This document shows, piece after piece, positions 1 through 9,777 of a stretch of 33,065 nt of DNA (its first letter is position 1; the number at the start of each line of letters is the position of its first letter). The stretch spans positions 1 to 33,065 of the forward strand of contig JBFKOW010000016.1 in assembly GCA_041628615.1 (NCBI GenBank). Direction: 5' to 3'. The notes under the pieces are model-generated. The model made no database searches, was not told the origin of the DNA, and saw nothing but the letters and a program-made list of their open reading frames with translations. This DNA comes from JAMWZF01 sp041628615. Its GTDB lineage: Bacteria; Pseudomonadota; Alphaproteobacteria; Rhodobacterales; Rhodobacteraceae. Made by a program: the position numbers and the translations under genes.

Positions 1-4
1 CGAG

Positions 5-739
5 ATGAGAGCGTTCCATTATGTCCTGGCCCCCGTGGCCCTGCCGCAGGCGATCTGGGTCCGCAGACGCGCCCCGCGGCTTGCCGAGCCCATCGGCCCG
101 CGCGCCGGGCGGCTGGGGCCTGCCGCGGTGCAGGGTGACGCGCCGGTGCAGCGGCTGCGGCTGCTCATCACCGGAGACAGTTCCGCCGCCGGGGTCGGGG
201 TCGCGCACCAGGACGACGCGCTGTCCGGCCACCTCGCGCGCCGGCTTGCGCAGCGCTTCGACCTGTCGTGGCGGCTGCATGCCCGCTGCGGCGCCACCGC
301 CGCCACCACCATCACCCGGCTCCAGGCGGCCGAGCAGGAACCGTTCGACGCGGCGTTGATCGGGCTCGGCGTGAACGACGCCAAGAACGGCATGACCGTC
401 GCCGCCTGGCGGCGCAACTACACCGCGCTGCTGGACCTGCTGCACGAGAAGTTCGGCGTCCGTTACGTCTATGCCTCGGGCCTGCCGCCGGTGCGGGACT
501 TCCCGCTGCTGCCGTGGCCGACCCGCAGCGTGGTCGGCACCCGGGCCGACATCTTCGACGAGGCGCTGGCCGAAATCGTCGACAGCCGGGCGGACCGGGT
601 CCGGCGCATGGTGTTCACCATGCCGCTGGACGCCAGCGTGATGGCCGAGGACGGCTTCCACCCCGGTCCGCTGGTCTATGCCGAGTGGGCCCGCCTCGCC
701 GCGGAGATGATCGAAGCGGATTTCCCGCCGCTGTCCTGA
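5..739 (+). CDS. SGNH/GDSL-family hydrolase (esterase or lipase-like)
   Basis: 244 residues. The SGNH serine-hydrolase blocks are visible in order: GDSS with the presumed nucleophile Ser59, GVND at 122-125 (block III, oxyanion-hole Asn), and DGFHPG at 216-221, giving the Asp216/His219 pair of block V. Family members cleave ester bonds in lipids, acetylated sugars or arylesters; the substrate here cannot be told. No clear signal peptide is seen, although residues 5-20 are hydrophobic. The ATG at 5 lies at the window edge, so a start further upstream cannot be excluded. The gene converges on the response regulator, with only about 18 bases between the two stops. Fold assignment is firm, substrate unknown. 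Confidence 0.85.
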   Translation: MRAFHYVLAPVALPQAIWVRRRAPRLAEPIGPRAGRLGPAAVQGDAPVQRLRLLITGDSSAAGVGVAHQDDALSGHLARRLAQRFDLSWRLHARCGATAATTITRLQAAEQEPFDAALIGLGVNDAKNGMTVAAWRRNYTALLDLLHEKFGVRYVYASGLPPVRDFPLLPWPTRSVVGTRADIFDEALAEIVDSRADRVRRMVFTMPLDASVMAEDGFHPGPLVYAEWARLAAEMIEADFPPLS

Positions 740-757
740 CCGCCCGCGGCGCGATGC

Positions 758-1399
758 TCAGGTGACGCGCCCGGTGCCCTGCAACACCCCGTGTTCCATC
801 GCGTAGCGGGTCAGCCCGGCGGTCGAACTGATCCCCAGCTTGCGGCGGATGTTCTTGCGGTGGGTCTCGACGGTCCGGACCGAGATGTCGAGCGCCGCGG
901 CGACCTCCTTATTCGACTTGCCCTGCGCCAGTTGCAGCAGGATCGTCTGTTCGCGGGTGGTCAGCGGCTCGCGCCCGTCAGCGATCCGCGGCTTGAGCGA
1001 CCCTTTCGCCCCGGTGCAGAGGTATTGCTCGCCGGCCATCACCGCGTCGATGGCGGTCTTGATCTCCTCGGTCGGCACGTCCTTCAGGACATAGCCCCGC
1101 GCGCCGTGGGACAGCGCGGTCGAGATGTATTCCGGACTGTCATGCATCGACAGGATGAGGATCCGGGTCTCGGGCTGGCGTTCGAGGATGATCTCGGTGG
1201 CCGAGAGGCCGCCCAGCCCCGGCATGTTGAGGTCGAGCAGGATCACGTCGGGTTCGAGCGCGGCGAAGCGGTCGATCGCTTCCTGGCCGTTTCCGAGCAC
1301 GCCGACGACCTGGATGTCGTCATAGGTTTCGAGGATCGCCTGGATCCCCTCGGCCACCATCGGGTGATCGTCGACGATGAGAACGCGGGTCTGGGTCAT
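758..1399 (-). CDS. NarL/FixJ-type response regulator
   Basis: 213 residues. An N-terminal receiver domain (about 4-120) has the acidic pair Asp10/Asp11, phospho-acceptor Asp56 in LLDLNMP, and the conserved Lys in YVLKD. A C-terminal LuxR-type helix-turn-helix (about 148-205) has LTTREQTILLQLAQGKSNKEVA and SVRTVETHRKNIRRKL in two adjoining stretches. It is a DNA-binding activator or repressor controlled by phosphorylation. The start is set by a 4-base ATGA overlap with the stop of the upstream histidine kinase, which implies translational coupling and a cognate pair. The pair is divergent from the TRAP transport genes at 3092-7595, so those are the likely target; this is inference from position. 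Confidence 0.95.
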   Translation of the reverse strand: MTQTRVLIVDDHPMVAEGIQAILETYDDIQVVGVLGNGQEAIDRFAALEPDVILLDLNMPGLGGLSATEIILERQPETRILILSMHDSPEYISTALSHGARGYVLKDVPTEEIKTAIDAVMAGEQYLCTGAKGSLKPRIADGREPLTTREQTILLQLAQGKSNKEVAAALDISVRTVETHRKNIRRKLGISSTAGLTRYAMEHGVLQGTGRVT

Positions 1400-2835
1400 G
1401 CGCTTTCCTTGGTCGCTCCGCTCTCCGGGGTCAACATGTGGGTGAGCGGCACCTGCGCCTCCACCACGAGCCCGTCGGCCGAACTCAGCAGGCGCAGGGT
1501 GCCGCCCAATTGTTCGACCCGTTCCGACATGTTGCGCAGTCCGAGCCCGCCGCCTTCCTCGCGGCGGCGCAGTTCGGCCCGGTTCGCAGGTAGGCCGCGG
1601 CCGTTGTCCGAGATCCGTAGCATCGCGCCCTTGCGGTGGCCCTTGAGCACGACCTGCACCCGGCTCGCCTCGGCGTGCCGCTCGATGTTGGTCAGCGCCT
1701 CCTGCGCCACCCGGTAGAGTGCGATCCGCGCCTCCTGGTCGAGCCGGTTGCGGAACACCACCGTCTCGAACTCGGTCTCGATCCCGGTGCGGGTCTGGAA
1801 ATCGTCCGTCAGCGCCTGCAGCGCCGGCCCGAGACCGAGGTCGTCGAGCACGCCGGGCCGCAGGTCGCGGCTGATCCGGCGCACCTCGCCGATGGCGCCG
1901 CCCAGCGCCGCGATGCCCTTGTCGAGACTTTCGCCCGCCCGCGCGTCGCCGGTGACCAGCCGCCGCCGCGCCAGTTCCAGTGCGTAGCGCACCGAGACGA
2001 GGATCTGGCTGATCCCGTCGTGCAGTTCGCGGGCGACCCGGCCGCGCTCCTCTTCCTGGGTGTCGATGATCCGTTGGGTCAGCTTCTTCAGCTTGACGTC
2101 CGCCAGCCGCCGCTCGCGGATGTTGAGCGCCAGCCCGGTGAGGAACACCAGCACCAGCGCGGCGATGGCGATGGCGAGGATGTAGAGCGAGGTGCGCTGG
2201 ATCCGGGCCTCGACGTCGGCCCGCGCCGCCGCCACCGTCTCGCGCACGTCGTCGACGAAGATGCCGGTGCCGACCGCCCAGCGCCAGTCCTGCAGGCCGA
2301 TCACGTAGGCGATCATCGGCGCGGTCTTGCGGGTCGTCGGCTTCGGCCAGTCGAATTCGTGGTAGCCGCCGCCGGTCCGCGCCAGCCGGATCAGCTCGTC
2401 GGTGACCGGCACCCCGTTGATGTCCTTCAGCCCGGACCAGTTGCGCCCGATCAGGTTGGTCTGCCGCGGCGCGACGAGGTTGGTGCCGTCGTAGTCGAAG
2501 ACGAAGAAATAGCCGTCCTGGCCGTAGATCATCGCCGCCAGGATGCGGGTGACCTCGAGCTTGGCGGCCTCGTCGTCGGGGGCGGCGCGGCCGTAGATGT
2601 TCACGAAGGCGGTCCGGGCGATCGAGATGTAGTTGCGCAGTTCGTCCCGCTTGGCGTTGATCAGCTGCTCCTCCAGCGCGCGGATCTCGCGTTCGGCGAG
2701 CTGCCGGCTCTCGGCCGCGACCAGCAGCGAGATCAGCGTGACCGACAGGATGAGGGGCAGGGTGGCCAGAAGGAACAGCTTCTGACCGTAGGACAGGGCC
2801 AGCCGGCCCCAACCCCTGCGCAAGAGATCAACCAT
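1396..2835 (-). CDS. Sensor histidine kinase with periplasmic Cache domain
   Basis: 479 residues from the chosen start. Order of parts: transmembrane helix (about 19-40), periplasmic single-Cache domain (about 45-195, with the GQDGYFFVFDYDG and WRWAVGTGIFVDD motifs typical of sCache_2), second transmembrane helix (about 217-237), HisKA_3 dimerisation segment with phospho-acceptor His272 in ELHDG, then a HATPase_c domain (N box around EALTNIERHA, G boxes DNGRGLP and GGGLGLRNM). sCache_2 sensors commonly bind small organic acids. An upstream in-frame ATG at 2874 is possible; neither start has a convincing ribosome binding site, and 2835 was chosen because it directly precedes the first membrane helix. 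Its stop overlaps the response regulator start (ATGA). Confidence 0.93.
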   Translation of the reverse strand: MVDLLRRGWGRLALSYGQKLFLLATLPLILSVTLISLLVAAESRQLAEREIRALEEQLINAKRDELRNYISIARTAFVNIYGRAAPDDEAAKLEVTRILAAMIYGQDGYFFVFDYDGTNLVAPRQTNLIGRNWSGLKDINGVPVTDELIRLARTGGGYHEFDWPKPTTRKTAPMIAYVIGLQDWRWAVGTGIFVDDVRETVAAARADVEARIQRTSLYILAIAIAALVLVFLTGLALNIRERRLADVKLKKLTQRIIDTQEEERGRVARELHDGISQILVSVRYALELARRRLVTGDARAGESLDKGIAALGGAIGEVRRISRDLRPGVLDDLGLGPALQALTDDFQTRTGIETEFETVVFRNRLDQEARIALYRVAQEALTNIERHAEASRVQVVLKGHRKGAMLRISDNGRGLPANRAELRRREEGGGLGLRNMSERVEQLGGTLRLLSSADGLVVEAQVPLTHMLTPESGATKESA

Positions 2836-2960
2836 TGCGAATCGATACGCCGAATCGCGTTCCTTGCCCAGCATGACCCCGGCGCGACGCCGGCGCGGCG
2901 GGCCGGCACCCGGGCGGCGCGACTCCGCGCAGGGCGCGATCCGGTCCGGAAACCTGTCCG

Positions 2961-2981
2961 ATTGCGCCCGATCTACGCAAT
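2961..2981. promoter_or_regulatory. Inverted repeat in the divergent kinase/TRAP promoter region
   Basis: ATTGCG at 2961-2966 and CGCAAT at 2976-2981 form a perfect 6-bp inverted repeat separated by 9 bases. It lies in the 256-bp region between the divergent kinase (start 2835) and TRAP binding-protein gene (start 3092). It is a candidate operator for the adjacent NarL-type regulator, but a six-base repeat can arise by chance. No convincing -35/-10 or sigma-54 promoter was recognised in the same region. Confidence 0.35.
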
Positions 2982-3091
2982 GGTGGGTATTTCGCCCGCC
3001 GCCCGCTGCCGCTAGGGTCCGCCCCACCTGCAACGATCCGCCCCTGGCTCGGGAGAGGCCGGGGGTGACCAACCGGGAGGATTCTCTGCAT

Positions 3092-4174
<1,083 letters not shown>

Positions 4175-4202
4175 CGCCCGCACCGGACGGAACGGAAACC
4201 GG

Positions 4203-4236
4203 GCCGGGGCCCCGCCGCGCGCGGGGCCCCGGCTTT
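4203..4236 (+). terminator. GC-rich hairpin plus TTT between the binding protein and DctQ genes
   Basis: A perfect 13-bp inverted repeat (4203-4215 with 4221-4233, loop CGCGC) is followed by TTT. It sits 28 bases after the binding-protein stop and well before the dctQ-like start at 4290. A hairpin here could terminate part of the transcription or protect the upstream mRNA 3' end, so that the binding protein is made in excess over the membrane subunits. The hairpin is seen; its role is inferred. Confidence 0.75.
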
Positions 4237-4289
4237 CGGCCCGGGAGACGGCGCCCGAGCGCTGACTGGAAACTGACGGGGGTCTGACC

Positions 4290-5222
4290 ATGGGACTGGT
4301 CGAGGCTTGGGGCGGCAACGCCTTCGGATGGGTCGTGGCCCATCTGATCGAAGCGGTCTACAACATCTTCTACGCGATCCTGAACCCGGGGCTCTGGCTC
4401 GACTGGGTGACGTGGAACGGCACCACCGAGGACAAGGAAGCGCTGATGCGCTTCATCTACTACGGCGGGTCGGTGGAACTGTTCTTCGCGTTTTTCGTCG
4501 TCTTTCTCGCGATCACCGGGATCGGCCTCTGGCGCAACGGCTTCATGTGGGGCTGCGTTCGGGTGCTGGAGGGCTTTGCCAACGGCACCGGCCGGCTGTT
4601 CGCCTGGGCCGGCCTGCTGATGGTGCTGCAGCAGATCGTCATCATCTTCATGCAGCGGGTCTTCGCGGTCTCGGAGCTCAGCCTCGGGCTCGGCTCCACC
4701 TTCACCAAGGACGTGAGCTGGTGGTCCGAGGAGCTCAAGCTCTACAACGCGATGATCGTCTGTCTCTGCGTCAGCTACACCTTCGTGCAGGGCGGCCACG
4801 TCCGGGTGGACCTCATCTACGCCGCGGTCCGCTACCGCACGAAGCGGATCATCGACATGTTCGGATCCATCGTCTTCATGATGCCCGCGGCGATCCTGAC
4901 CTGGATGTACGGCTGGTACTTCCTCTGGCGGCACCTCGTGGTGCCGAAGCCCTCGGCCTCCGACGATCTCGACCGGCTGATCACCAAGGCCCGCGCGCTG
5001 CGCTGGAACGTCGAGACCATCGGCTTCAGCCCGAACGGCTTCAACGCCTACTTCCTCTTCAAGATCCTGCTGGTGGCCTTCACCGCCCTTGTCCTGCTGC
5101 ATGCGATGGCGTTCTTCTACCGCTCCTATCTCGAGTGGAAGGAAGGCCCCGACAGCGAGGGCAAGTTCCTCGACCGCGACTCTCTGGGCGAGGGTCAGGA
5201 AGCCTACGAAGGCACCCACTAG
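4290..5222 (+). CDS. TRAP transporter small permease subunit (DctQ-like, enlarged)
   Basis: 310 residues, clearly longer than typical DctQ proteins of about 160-230. Hydrophobic helices are visible around residues 60-85 (VELFFAFFVVFLAITGIGLW), 105-128 (LFAWAGLLMVLQQIVIIFM), 150-172, 190-212 and 250-272. The conserved DctQ sequence HVRVDLIY is at about 170-177. The enlarged form fits the TRAP subfamily that includes TakPQM-like systems. It forms the membrane complex with the DctM subunit encoded 18 bases downstream. The C-terminus is hydrophilic. The start at 4290 follows a GGGGG stretch. Confidence 0.92.
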   Translation: MGLVEAWGGNAFGWVVAHLIEAVYNIFYAILNPGLWLDWVTWNGTTEDKEALMRFIYYGGSVELFFAFFVVFLAITGIGLWRNGFMWGCVRVLEGFANGTGRLFAWAGLLMVLQQIVIIFMQRVFAVSELSLGLGSTFTKDVSWWSEELKLYNAMIVCLCVSYTFVQGGHVRVDLIYAAVRYRTKRIIDMFGSIVFMMPAAILTWMYGWYFLWRHLVVPKPSASDDLDRLITKARALRWNVETIGFSPNGFNAYFLFKILLVAFTALVLLHAMAFFYRSYLEWKEGPDSEGKFLDRDSLGEGQEAYEGTH

Positions 5223-5240
5223 AAACCGGAACGAACCCCC

Positions 5241-7595
5241 ATGCTCTTCGGACTCGACGGCATCGAGATCGGCCTGATCATCGTCTTTCTCTGCCTCTTC
5301 GCGGGAATCCTCTCCGGCTTCCCGGTGGCCTTCGCCATCGGCGGCGCGGCGGTCATCTCGTTCGCGATCATCGCCGCGCTCGACTCGGGCGGCTACCTGA
5401 TCCACCAGGCCATCGACAAGGCCTCGGCCGAGTATGCCGGGCTGATCGCGGAAGGGATCCGACCCGAGGCGATATCGATCTTCCGATACCCCGACCTGCC
5501 GCGGATCGGCGAGCCGGTCTTCCCGCAGGGCTGGGAGATCGCGCTCGACCGCAACGTCAGCTTCATCGTCAACCGGATGAACGAGCGGGTGCTCGCCGGC
5601 CAGTCGATCGAGACCCTGCTGGCGGTGCTGATGTTCGTGCTGATGGGGATCACCCTCGAGCGGTCGAAGATCGCCGACGACCTGCTGACCACGATGGCGC
5701 GGGTCTTCGGGCCGCTGCCCGGCGGCCTTGCCGTGTCGATCGTCGTGGTGGGGGCCTTCCTGGCCGCCTCCACCGGGATCGTCGGGGCCACCGTGGTGAC
5801 GATGGGCCTGCTGGCGCTGCCGACGATGCTGCGGGCGGGCTATTCCAAGGAACTGGCGACCGGGGTGATCGCCGCCTCGGGAACGCTGGGCCAGATCATC
5901 CCGCCGTCCATCGTGATCGTGCTGCTGGGCACGCTGGCCGGGGACCTCTACTCGGCCGCGCAGGAAGAGCGGGCGAGCCTCGCGGGCTGTTCCGACGCGC
6001 TCACCTACCTCGGCGAGCCGGCGGTGGTGTCGGTGGGGACCCTGTTCCAGGCGGCGCTGCTGCCCGGGATCATGCTCGCCTTCCTCTATGGCGCCTATGC
6101 CTTCGGCTTCGCGCTGCTGAACCCGTCCAAGGCCCCCGCGGTCGAACTGGGCGGGGCGAGCGGCGAGCCGGTGACCCGCAACGAGAAGCTGACCTGGTTC
6201 CTCGGGATCCCGGCGGCGCTGATCCTCGGGACCGTGGCGCTTGGCCAGCTCGGCGTGATCGGCAACCAGTACATCATCGTCGACAGCCGCACCGAGGCGG
6301 GCCAGACCGCCAGCCTGCGGACCAACGTGAGCCCGGACTGCGCCGCGGCGATGATCGACCTGCACGGCCAGGAAGCCTGGGACCAGGCACTGGAAGAGCA
6401 GGCCGCCATCGACGCCGCCGGCGGCGTGGCCGAAAGCCGCGAACTGTCGGAAGACGAGCGGGCCCAGATCCTCGAGGAGCGGATCGCCGCGGCGGCGCCG
6501 ATCGGCAACGGCATCGCCATCGCGGTGCTGCTCCTGGGGCTGGTTCTGGCGCTGGCGCGGGGGATCATGCCCTCGGCCGACCCGCGGCCGCTGGTCGTCG
6601 GCGCGGCAGGGCTCGGCGCCATGCTCCTGCTCGATCTCGTGGCCATCGGTCCGCAGACCAGCGAAGGGGTCACGATGATGATCCTCGCCGTTCCGGTGCT
6701 GGTGGCGCTCTGGGGCTGCCGCGAGGCGGCCCGGAGGCTCGGCACCAACGACCTGCTGCGCGTGGTATTCCCGCCGCTGGTGCTGATCGTCGCGGTGCTC
6801 GGCTCGATCCTCGGCGGCATCACCAACCCGACCCCGGCCGCCGCGCTCGGCGCCGGCGGCGCGATCATGCTGGCGGCCTACCGCAAGCTGAGCGAGCAAG
6901 GCCGCAGCCCGCGGCTGATCCTCTGGGGCACCGGGGCGATCGTGGTGATGCTGCTGGTCGGGGTGAACTTCGACATGCGGATCGGGCAGGACAACGTCCT
7001 GTTCGAGGACATCGTCGCCTACCTCGTCGCCTATGCCGCCTTCCTGTTCTCGATCTTCTCCATCCTCTACGCCTGCTGGGTGCTGTTCGCCTCGGGCGTG
7101 CTGAGCCCGGTGGTGCGCGAGACCGCGAAGGTCACCTCGATGGTGTTCACCATCCTGATCGGCTCGCAGCTTCTGAACCTCGTGGTGATCTCCTTCGGCG
7201 GCGAGCATTACATCCAGGATTTCCTGCGCAGCTTCGACCAGGAATTTGTGGTGTTCCTCATCGTCATGCTGGTGCTGTTCATCCTCGGCTTCGTGCTCGA
7301 CTTCCTCGAGATCATCTACATCGTGATCCCGATCGTCGGCCCGGTGATCTACGGCGGCACGATGGACCCGAAATGGGTGACGATCATGATCGCGGTGAAC
7401 CTGCAGACCTCGTTCCTGACCCCGCCCTTCGGCTTCGCGCTGTTCTACCTGCGCGGCGTGGCGCCCAAGGAGGTGACGACGGGGCACATCTACCGCGGGA
7501 TCGTGCCCTTCGTGCTGATCCAGGTGGTGGGGCTGGCGATCCTCGCGCTGTTCCCGCAGATCGTGACGATCGTGCCCAACCTGCTCGGCAACTGA
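5241..7595 (+). CDS. TRAP transporter large permease subunit (DctM-like, 784 aa)
   Basis: The ion-coupled transport subunit of the TRAP system. At 784 residues it is far longer than classical DctM (about 430). The first half holds the DctM core (GFPVAFAIGG, STGIVGATVVTMGLLALPTML, ASGTLGQIIPPSIVIVLLG). Two hydrophilic insertions interrupt it: residues about 50-115, and about 350-425, the latter acidic and Ala/Glu-rich between two membrane helices. The last third has the remaining core motifs (GSILGGITNPTPAAALGAGGA, LGFVLDFLEIIYIVIP, LQTSFLTPPFGFALFYLRG). Large DctM forms are known in TakM-like systems. Last gene of the operon; a terminator-like hairpin follows at 7641. Confidence 0.93.
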   Translation: MLFGLDGIEIGLIIVFLCLFAGILSGFPVAFAIGGAAVISFAIIAALDSGGYLIHQAIDKASAEYAGLIAEGIRPEAISIFRYPDLPRIGEPVFPQGWEIALDRNVSFIVNRMNERVLAGQSIETLLAVLMFVLMGITLERSKIADDLLTTMARVFGPLPGGLAVSIVVVGAFLAASTGIVGATVVTMGLLALPTMLRAGYSKELATGVIAASGTLGQIIPPSIVIVLLGTLAGDLYSAAQEERASLAGCSDALTYLGEPAVVSVGTLFQAALLPGIMLAFLYGAYAFGFALLNPSKAPAVELGGASGEPVTRNEKLTWFLGIPAALILGTVALGQLGVIGNQYIIVDSRTEAGQTASLRTNVSPDCAAAMIDLHGQEAWDQALEEQAAIDAAGGVAESRELSEDERAQILEERIAAAAPIGNGIAIAVLLLGLVLALARGIMPSADPRPLVVGAAGLGAMLLLDLVAIGPQTSEGVTMMILAVPVLVALWGCREAARRLGTNDLLRVVFPPLVLIVAVLGSILGGITNPTPAAALGAGGAIMLAAYRKLSEQGRSPRLILWGTGAIVVMLLVGVNFDMRIGQDNVLFEDIVAYLVAYAAFLFSIFSILYACWVLFASGVLSPVVRETAKVTSMVFTILIGSQLLNLVVISFGGEHYIQDFLRSFDQEFVVFLIVMLVLFILGFVLDFLEIIYIVIPIVGPVIYGGTMDPKWVTIMIAVNLQTSFLTPPFGFALFYLRGVAPKEVTTGHIYRGIVPFVLIQVVGLAILALFPQIVTIVPNLLGN

Positions 7596-7640
7596 CGGGG
7601 GCAGGGGGGCGGCGGCGCCGCCCGGACCCGGAACCGCGAC

Positions 7641-7663
7641 GGGCGTCCCGCTTCGGGGCGCCC
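7641..7663 (+). terminator. Hairpin after the TRAP operon
   Basis: GGGCGTCCC (7641-7649) pairs with GGGGCGCCC (7655-7663) around loop GCTTC, a 9-bp stem with one G-U pair, followed by TTCTC. It lies 45 bases after the DctM stop and is a reasonable transcription terminator, though without a long T run. Confidence 0.6.
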
Positions 7664-7834
7664 TTCTCGCATTCGAGCGGGGGCCGGTGGGTCGAGACCC
7701 ACCTCACCCTGCGGCTCCCGGACATGGATCGGGGCGCCCCGCCGTCGCGCCCGCCCCGATCCCTGCCTTCTTCGGACCCCAAGTATCCCGGTGGGGTTGC
7801 CGCAGGCGACGGGGGCAGAGCCCCCTGCCGCCGG
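7664..7834. repeat. Intergenic hairpin cluster with a Rhodobacterales-type repeat
   Basis: The gap between the convergent TRAP and Frc operons contains several hairpins: 7686-7703 (GGTGGGT/ACCCACC), a GATCGGGGC/GCCCCGATC pair at about 7726-7762, and GGGGGC-AGA-GCCCCC at 7811-7825. On the minus strand the last is followed by an element reading GGGATACTTGGGGTCC (7774-7789). The same core recurs between edd and eda (19472-19487, 15 of 16 bases identical). Similar hairpin-plus-ATAYTTGGGG elements are, from memory, scattered through Rhodobacterales genomes. It may act as a bidirectional terminator. Confidence 0.6.
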
Positions 7835-8611
7835 TCAGGCGGCCATCGTCTCGGGCACCTTGGCGCCGGTCATGTAGGCCACCGCGTCCGACATCGTATG
7901 CTCTTTCGGATCGATGACGCAAAGCCGCTTGCCCAGCCGGTGCACGTGGATGCGGTCCGCCACCTCGAAGACGTGCGGCATGTTGTGGCTGATCAGGATG
8001 ATCGGGATGCCGCGCGACTTCACGTCGAGGATCAGCTCGAGCACCTTGCGGCTTTCCTTCACCCCGAGCGCCGCGGTCGGCTCGTCGAGGATGATGACCT
8101 TCGACCCGAAGGCGGCCGCGCGGGCCACCGCCACCCCCTGGCGCTGGCCCCCGGACAGGGTCTCCACCGCCTGGTTGATGTTCTGGATCGTCATCAGTCC
8201 CAGTTCCGACAGCTTCTCGCGGGCGAACTTCTCCATCGCCGGCTTGTCGAGCTTGCGCAGGTACTTGCCCATGAAGCCCTGTGCGCGGATTTCGCGGCCC
8301 ATGAACATGTTGTCGGCGATCGACAGGGCCGGGGACATGGCGAGGGTCTGGTAGACCGTCTCGATCCCCGCCTCCCGCGCCTCGATCGGCGAGGCGAACT
8401 GGATCTGCCGGCCCTCGAGGTAGATCTCGCCCTCGTCTGGCACCACCGCGCCCGAGACCGCCTTGATCAGGGTCGACTTGCCGGCCCCGTTGTCGCCGAT
8501 CACGGCGAGGATCTCGCCCGGCATCAGTTCGAAGTCGCAGTGATCGAGGGCGGTCACCTTGCCGTAGCGCTTGACGAGGTTGACGCCCCGGAGAATGGGT
8601 TCCGTGCTCAT
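7835..8611 (-). CDS. frcA: Sugar ABC transporter ATP-binding protein (FrcA-like)
   Basis: 258 residues, a single ABC domain rather than the tandem domains of RbsA/MglA, which matches the rhizobial fructose transporter FrcA. Walker A GDNGAGKST is at 39-47, followed by Q-loop VYQTLAM, signature LSGGQRQ, Walker B VIILDEPT and the H-loop ISHNM. It is a cytoplasmic ATPase that powers import through FrcC. The start at 8611 is fixed by a 4-base ATGA overlap with the frcC stop. The substrate is probably fructose or a related hexose or pentose, based on the whole FrcBCA set. Confidence 0.93.
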   Translation of the reverse strand: MSTEPILRGVNLVKRYGKVTALDHCDFELMPGEILAVIGDNGAGKSTLIKAVSGAVVPDEGEIYLEGRQIQFASPIEAREAGIETVYQTLAMSPALSIADNMFMGREIRAQGFMGKYLRKLDKPAMEKFAREKLSELGLMTIQNINQAVETLSGGQRQGVAVARAAAFGSKVIILDEPTAALGVKESRKVLELILDVKSRGIPIILISHNMPHVFEVADRIHVHRLGKRLCVIDPKEHTMSDAVAYMTGAKVPETMAA

Positions 8612-9687
8612 GCCGACACCTTTCTGATCCACTGGTCCACCGAAACGGCGGCGATGATGAGAGCCCCGATCAGGAGCCAGGTCCATTGCGGGTCGGCGCC
8701 GGCCATCCGCAGGCCGAGTTCGAACACGCCCACGATCAGCGCCCCGAAGAAGGCCCCGAGGATCGAGCCACGGCCGCCGAAGAGCGAGATTCCCCCGATC
8801 ACCACGGCGGTGATCGACTGGATGTTGCCCATCATCCCGGTCGAGGCCGCGGGCGAGACCGAGCCGAAGCGGCCGATCATGACCCAGCCGGCGAGGGCGC
8901 AGATGAAGCCCACCAGCATGTAGACCGACATGATCGTGCGGTGCACGTCGACCCCGGCCAGTTCGGCGGCGTCGGGGTCATCCCCCACCGCGTAGACATG
9001 CCGTCCCCAGGCGGTCGACCGCAGCGCGTAGGCCAGGCCGACCACGAGCGCGATCATCAGCACGACGCCGAGCGTGAAGGTCGCCCCGGCGGCGGTGAAC
9101 TTGAGCCCCATGATCTGCAGGAACGGCGCCTCGGCCTCGATGTCCTGGGACCGGATGGTCTCGTTCCGGGAATAGAGGAAGTTGGCCGCTAGCACGATCT
9201 GCCACATGCCCAGCGTGACGATGAAGGGCGGCAGCTTGACCCGGCTGACCAGCCAGCCGTTGACCGCGCCGATGGCGGTGCCGAAGGCCAGACCGATCAT
9301 CACCGACAGGGCCGGCGGCAGGCCGTAGCGGAAGGTGAACTGGCCCATGATGACCGAAGACAATACCGCCAGCGCACCCACCGACAGGTCGATCCCGGCG
9401 GTCAGGATCACGAGGCTCTGCGCCGCCGCGAGCACGCCGACGATCTGCACCTGCTGCAGGATCAGGGTGAGCGCGAAAGGCGAGAAGAACCGCGATCCGA
9501 GAGCCAGACCGAAGATGATGATCGCCGCGACCAGCACGATCAGCGGCACCAGCGACGGAGTCGCGTGCAACATTTCCTGGAACCGCCCGACGAAGCCCTT
9601 CTTCTGGGTCTCGAAGGAGGCCACCTCGCTGGAGGCGCCCGTCAGTACCGATTCGTAATTGTCCGAGTTCGTTCGATCCGTGGCCAT
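8608..9687 (-). CDS. frcC: Sugar ABC transporter permease (FrcC-like)
   Basis: 359 residues of the BPD_transp_2 (RbsC) class. A hydrophilic N-terminus of about 45 residues is followed by 8-10 hydrophobic helices, beginning with SLVPLIVLVAAIIIFGLALGSRFFS. The family core AAAQSLVILTAGIDLSVGAL is at about 88-107 and GGRGSILGAFFGALIVGV at about 303-320. It forms the sugar channel in the inner membrane with FrcA. It lies 138 bases downstream of frcB with a hairpin between them, and overlaps frcA by four bases. The start at 9687 follows GGGAGGACATCGC. Confidence 0.93.
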   Translation of the reverse strand: MATDRTNSDNYESVLTGASSEVASFETQKKGFVGRFQEMLHATPSLVPLIVLVAAIIIFGLALGSRFFSPFALTLILQQVQIVGVLAAAQSLVILTAGIDLSVGALAVLSSVIMGQFTFRYGLPPALSVMIGLAFGTAIGAVNGWLVSRVKLPPFIVTLGMWQIVLAANFLYSRNETIRSQDIEAEAPFLQIMGLKFTAAGATFTLGVVLMIALVVGLAYALRSTAWGRHVYAVGDDPDAAELAGVDVHRTIMSVYMLVGFICALAGWVMIGRFGSVSPAASTGMMGNIQSITAVVIGGISLFGGRGSILGAFFGALIVGVFELGLRMAGADPQWTWLLIGALIIAAVSVDQWIRKVSA

Positions 9688-9777
9688 GCGATGTCCTCCC
9701 GCCGGGACGGCCGGTCCTGCCGTCCTCTGTCGACCATAATGACAGGACGGGGCGCGTCTGTCGCCCGTCTCAGGCGA

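Noticed and set aside
2870..2940. Sigma-54 promoter for the TRAP operon
   Set aside because: No GG-N10-GC element of adequate match was seen in the 256-bp region.
4307..8923. A 1538-codon plus-strand frame across the TRAP and frc genes
   Set aside because: Arg/Gly/Pro/Ala-rich frame-shifted shadow; it crosses two real operons on opposite strands.
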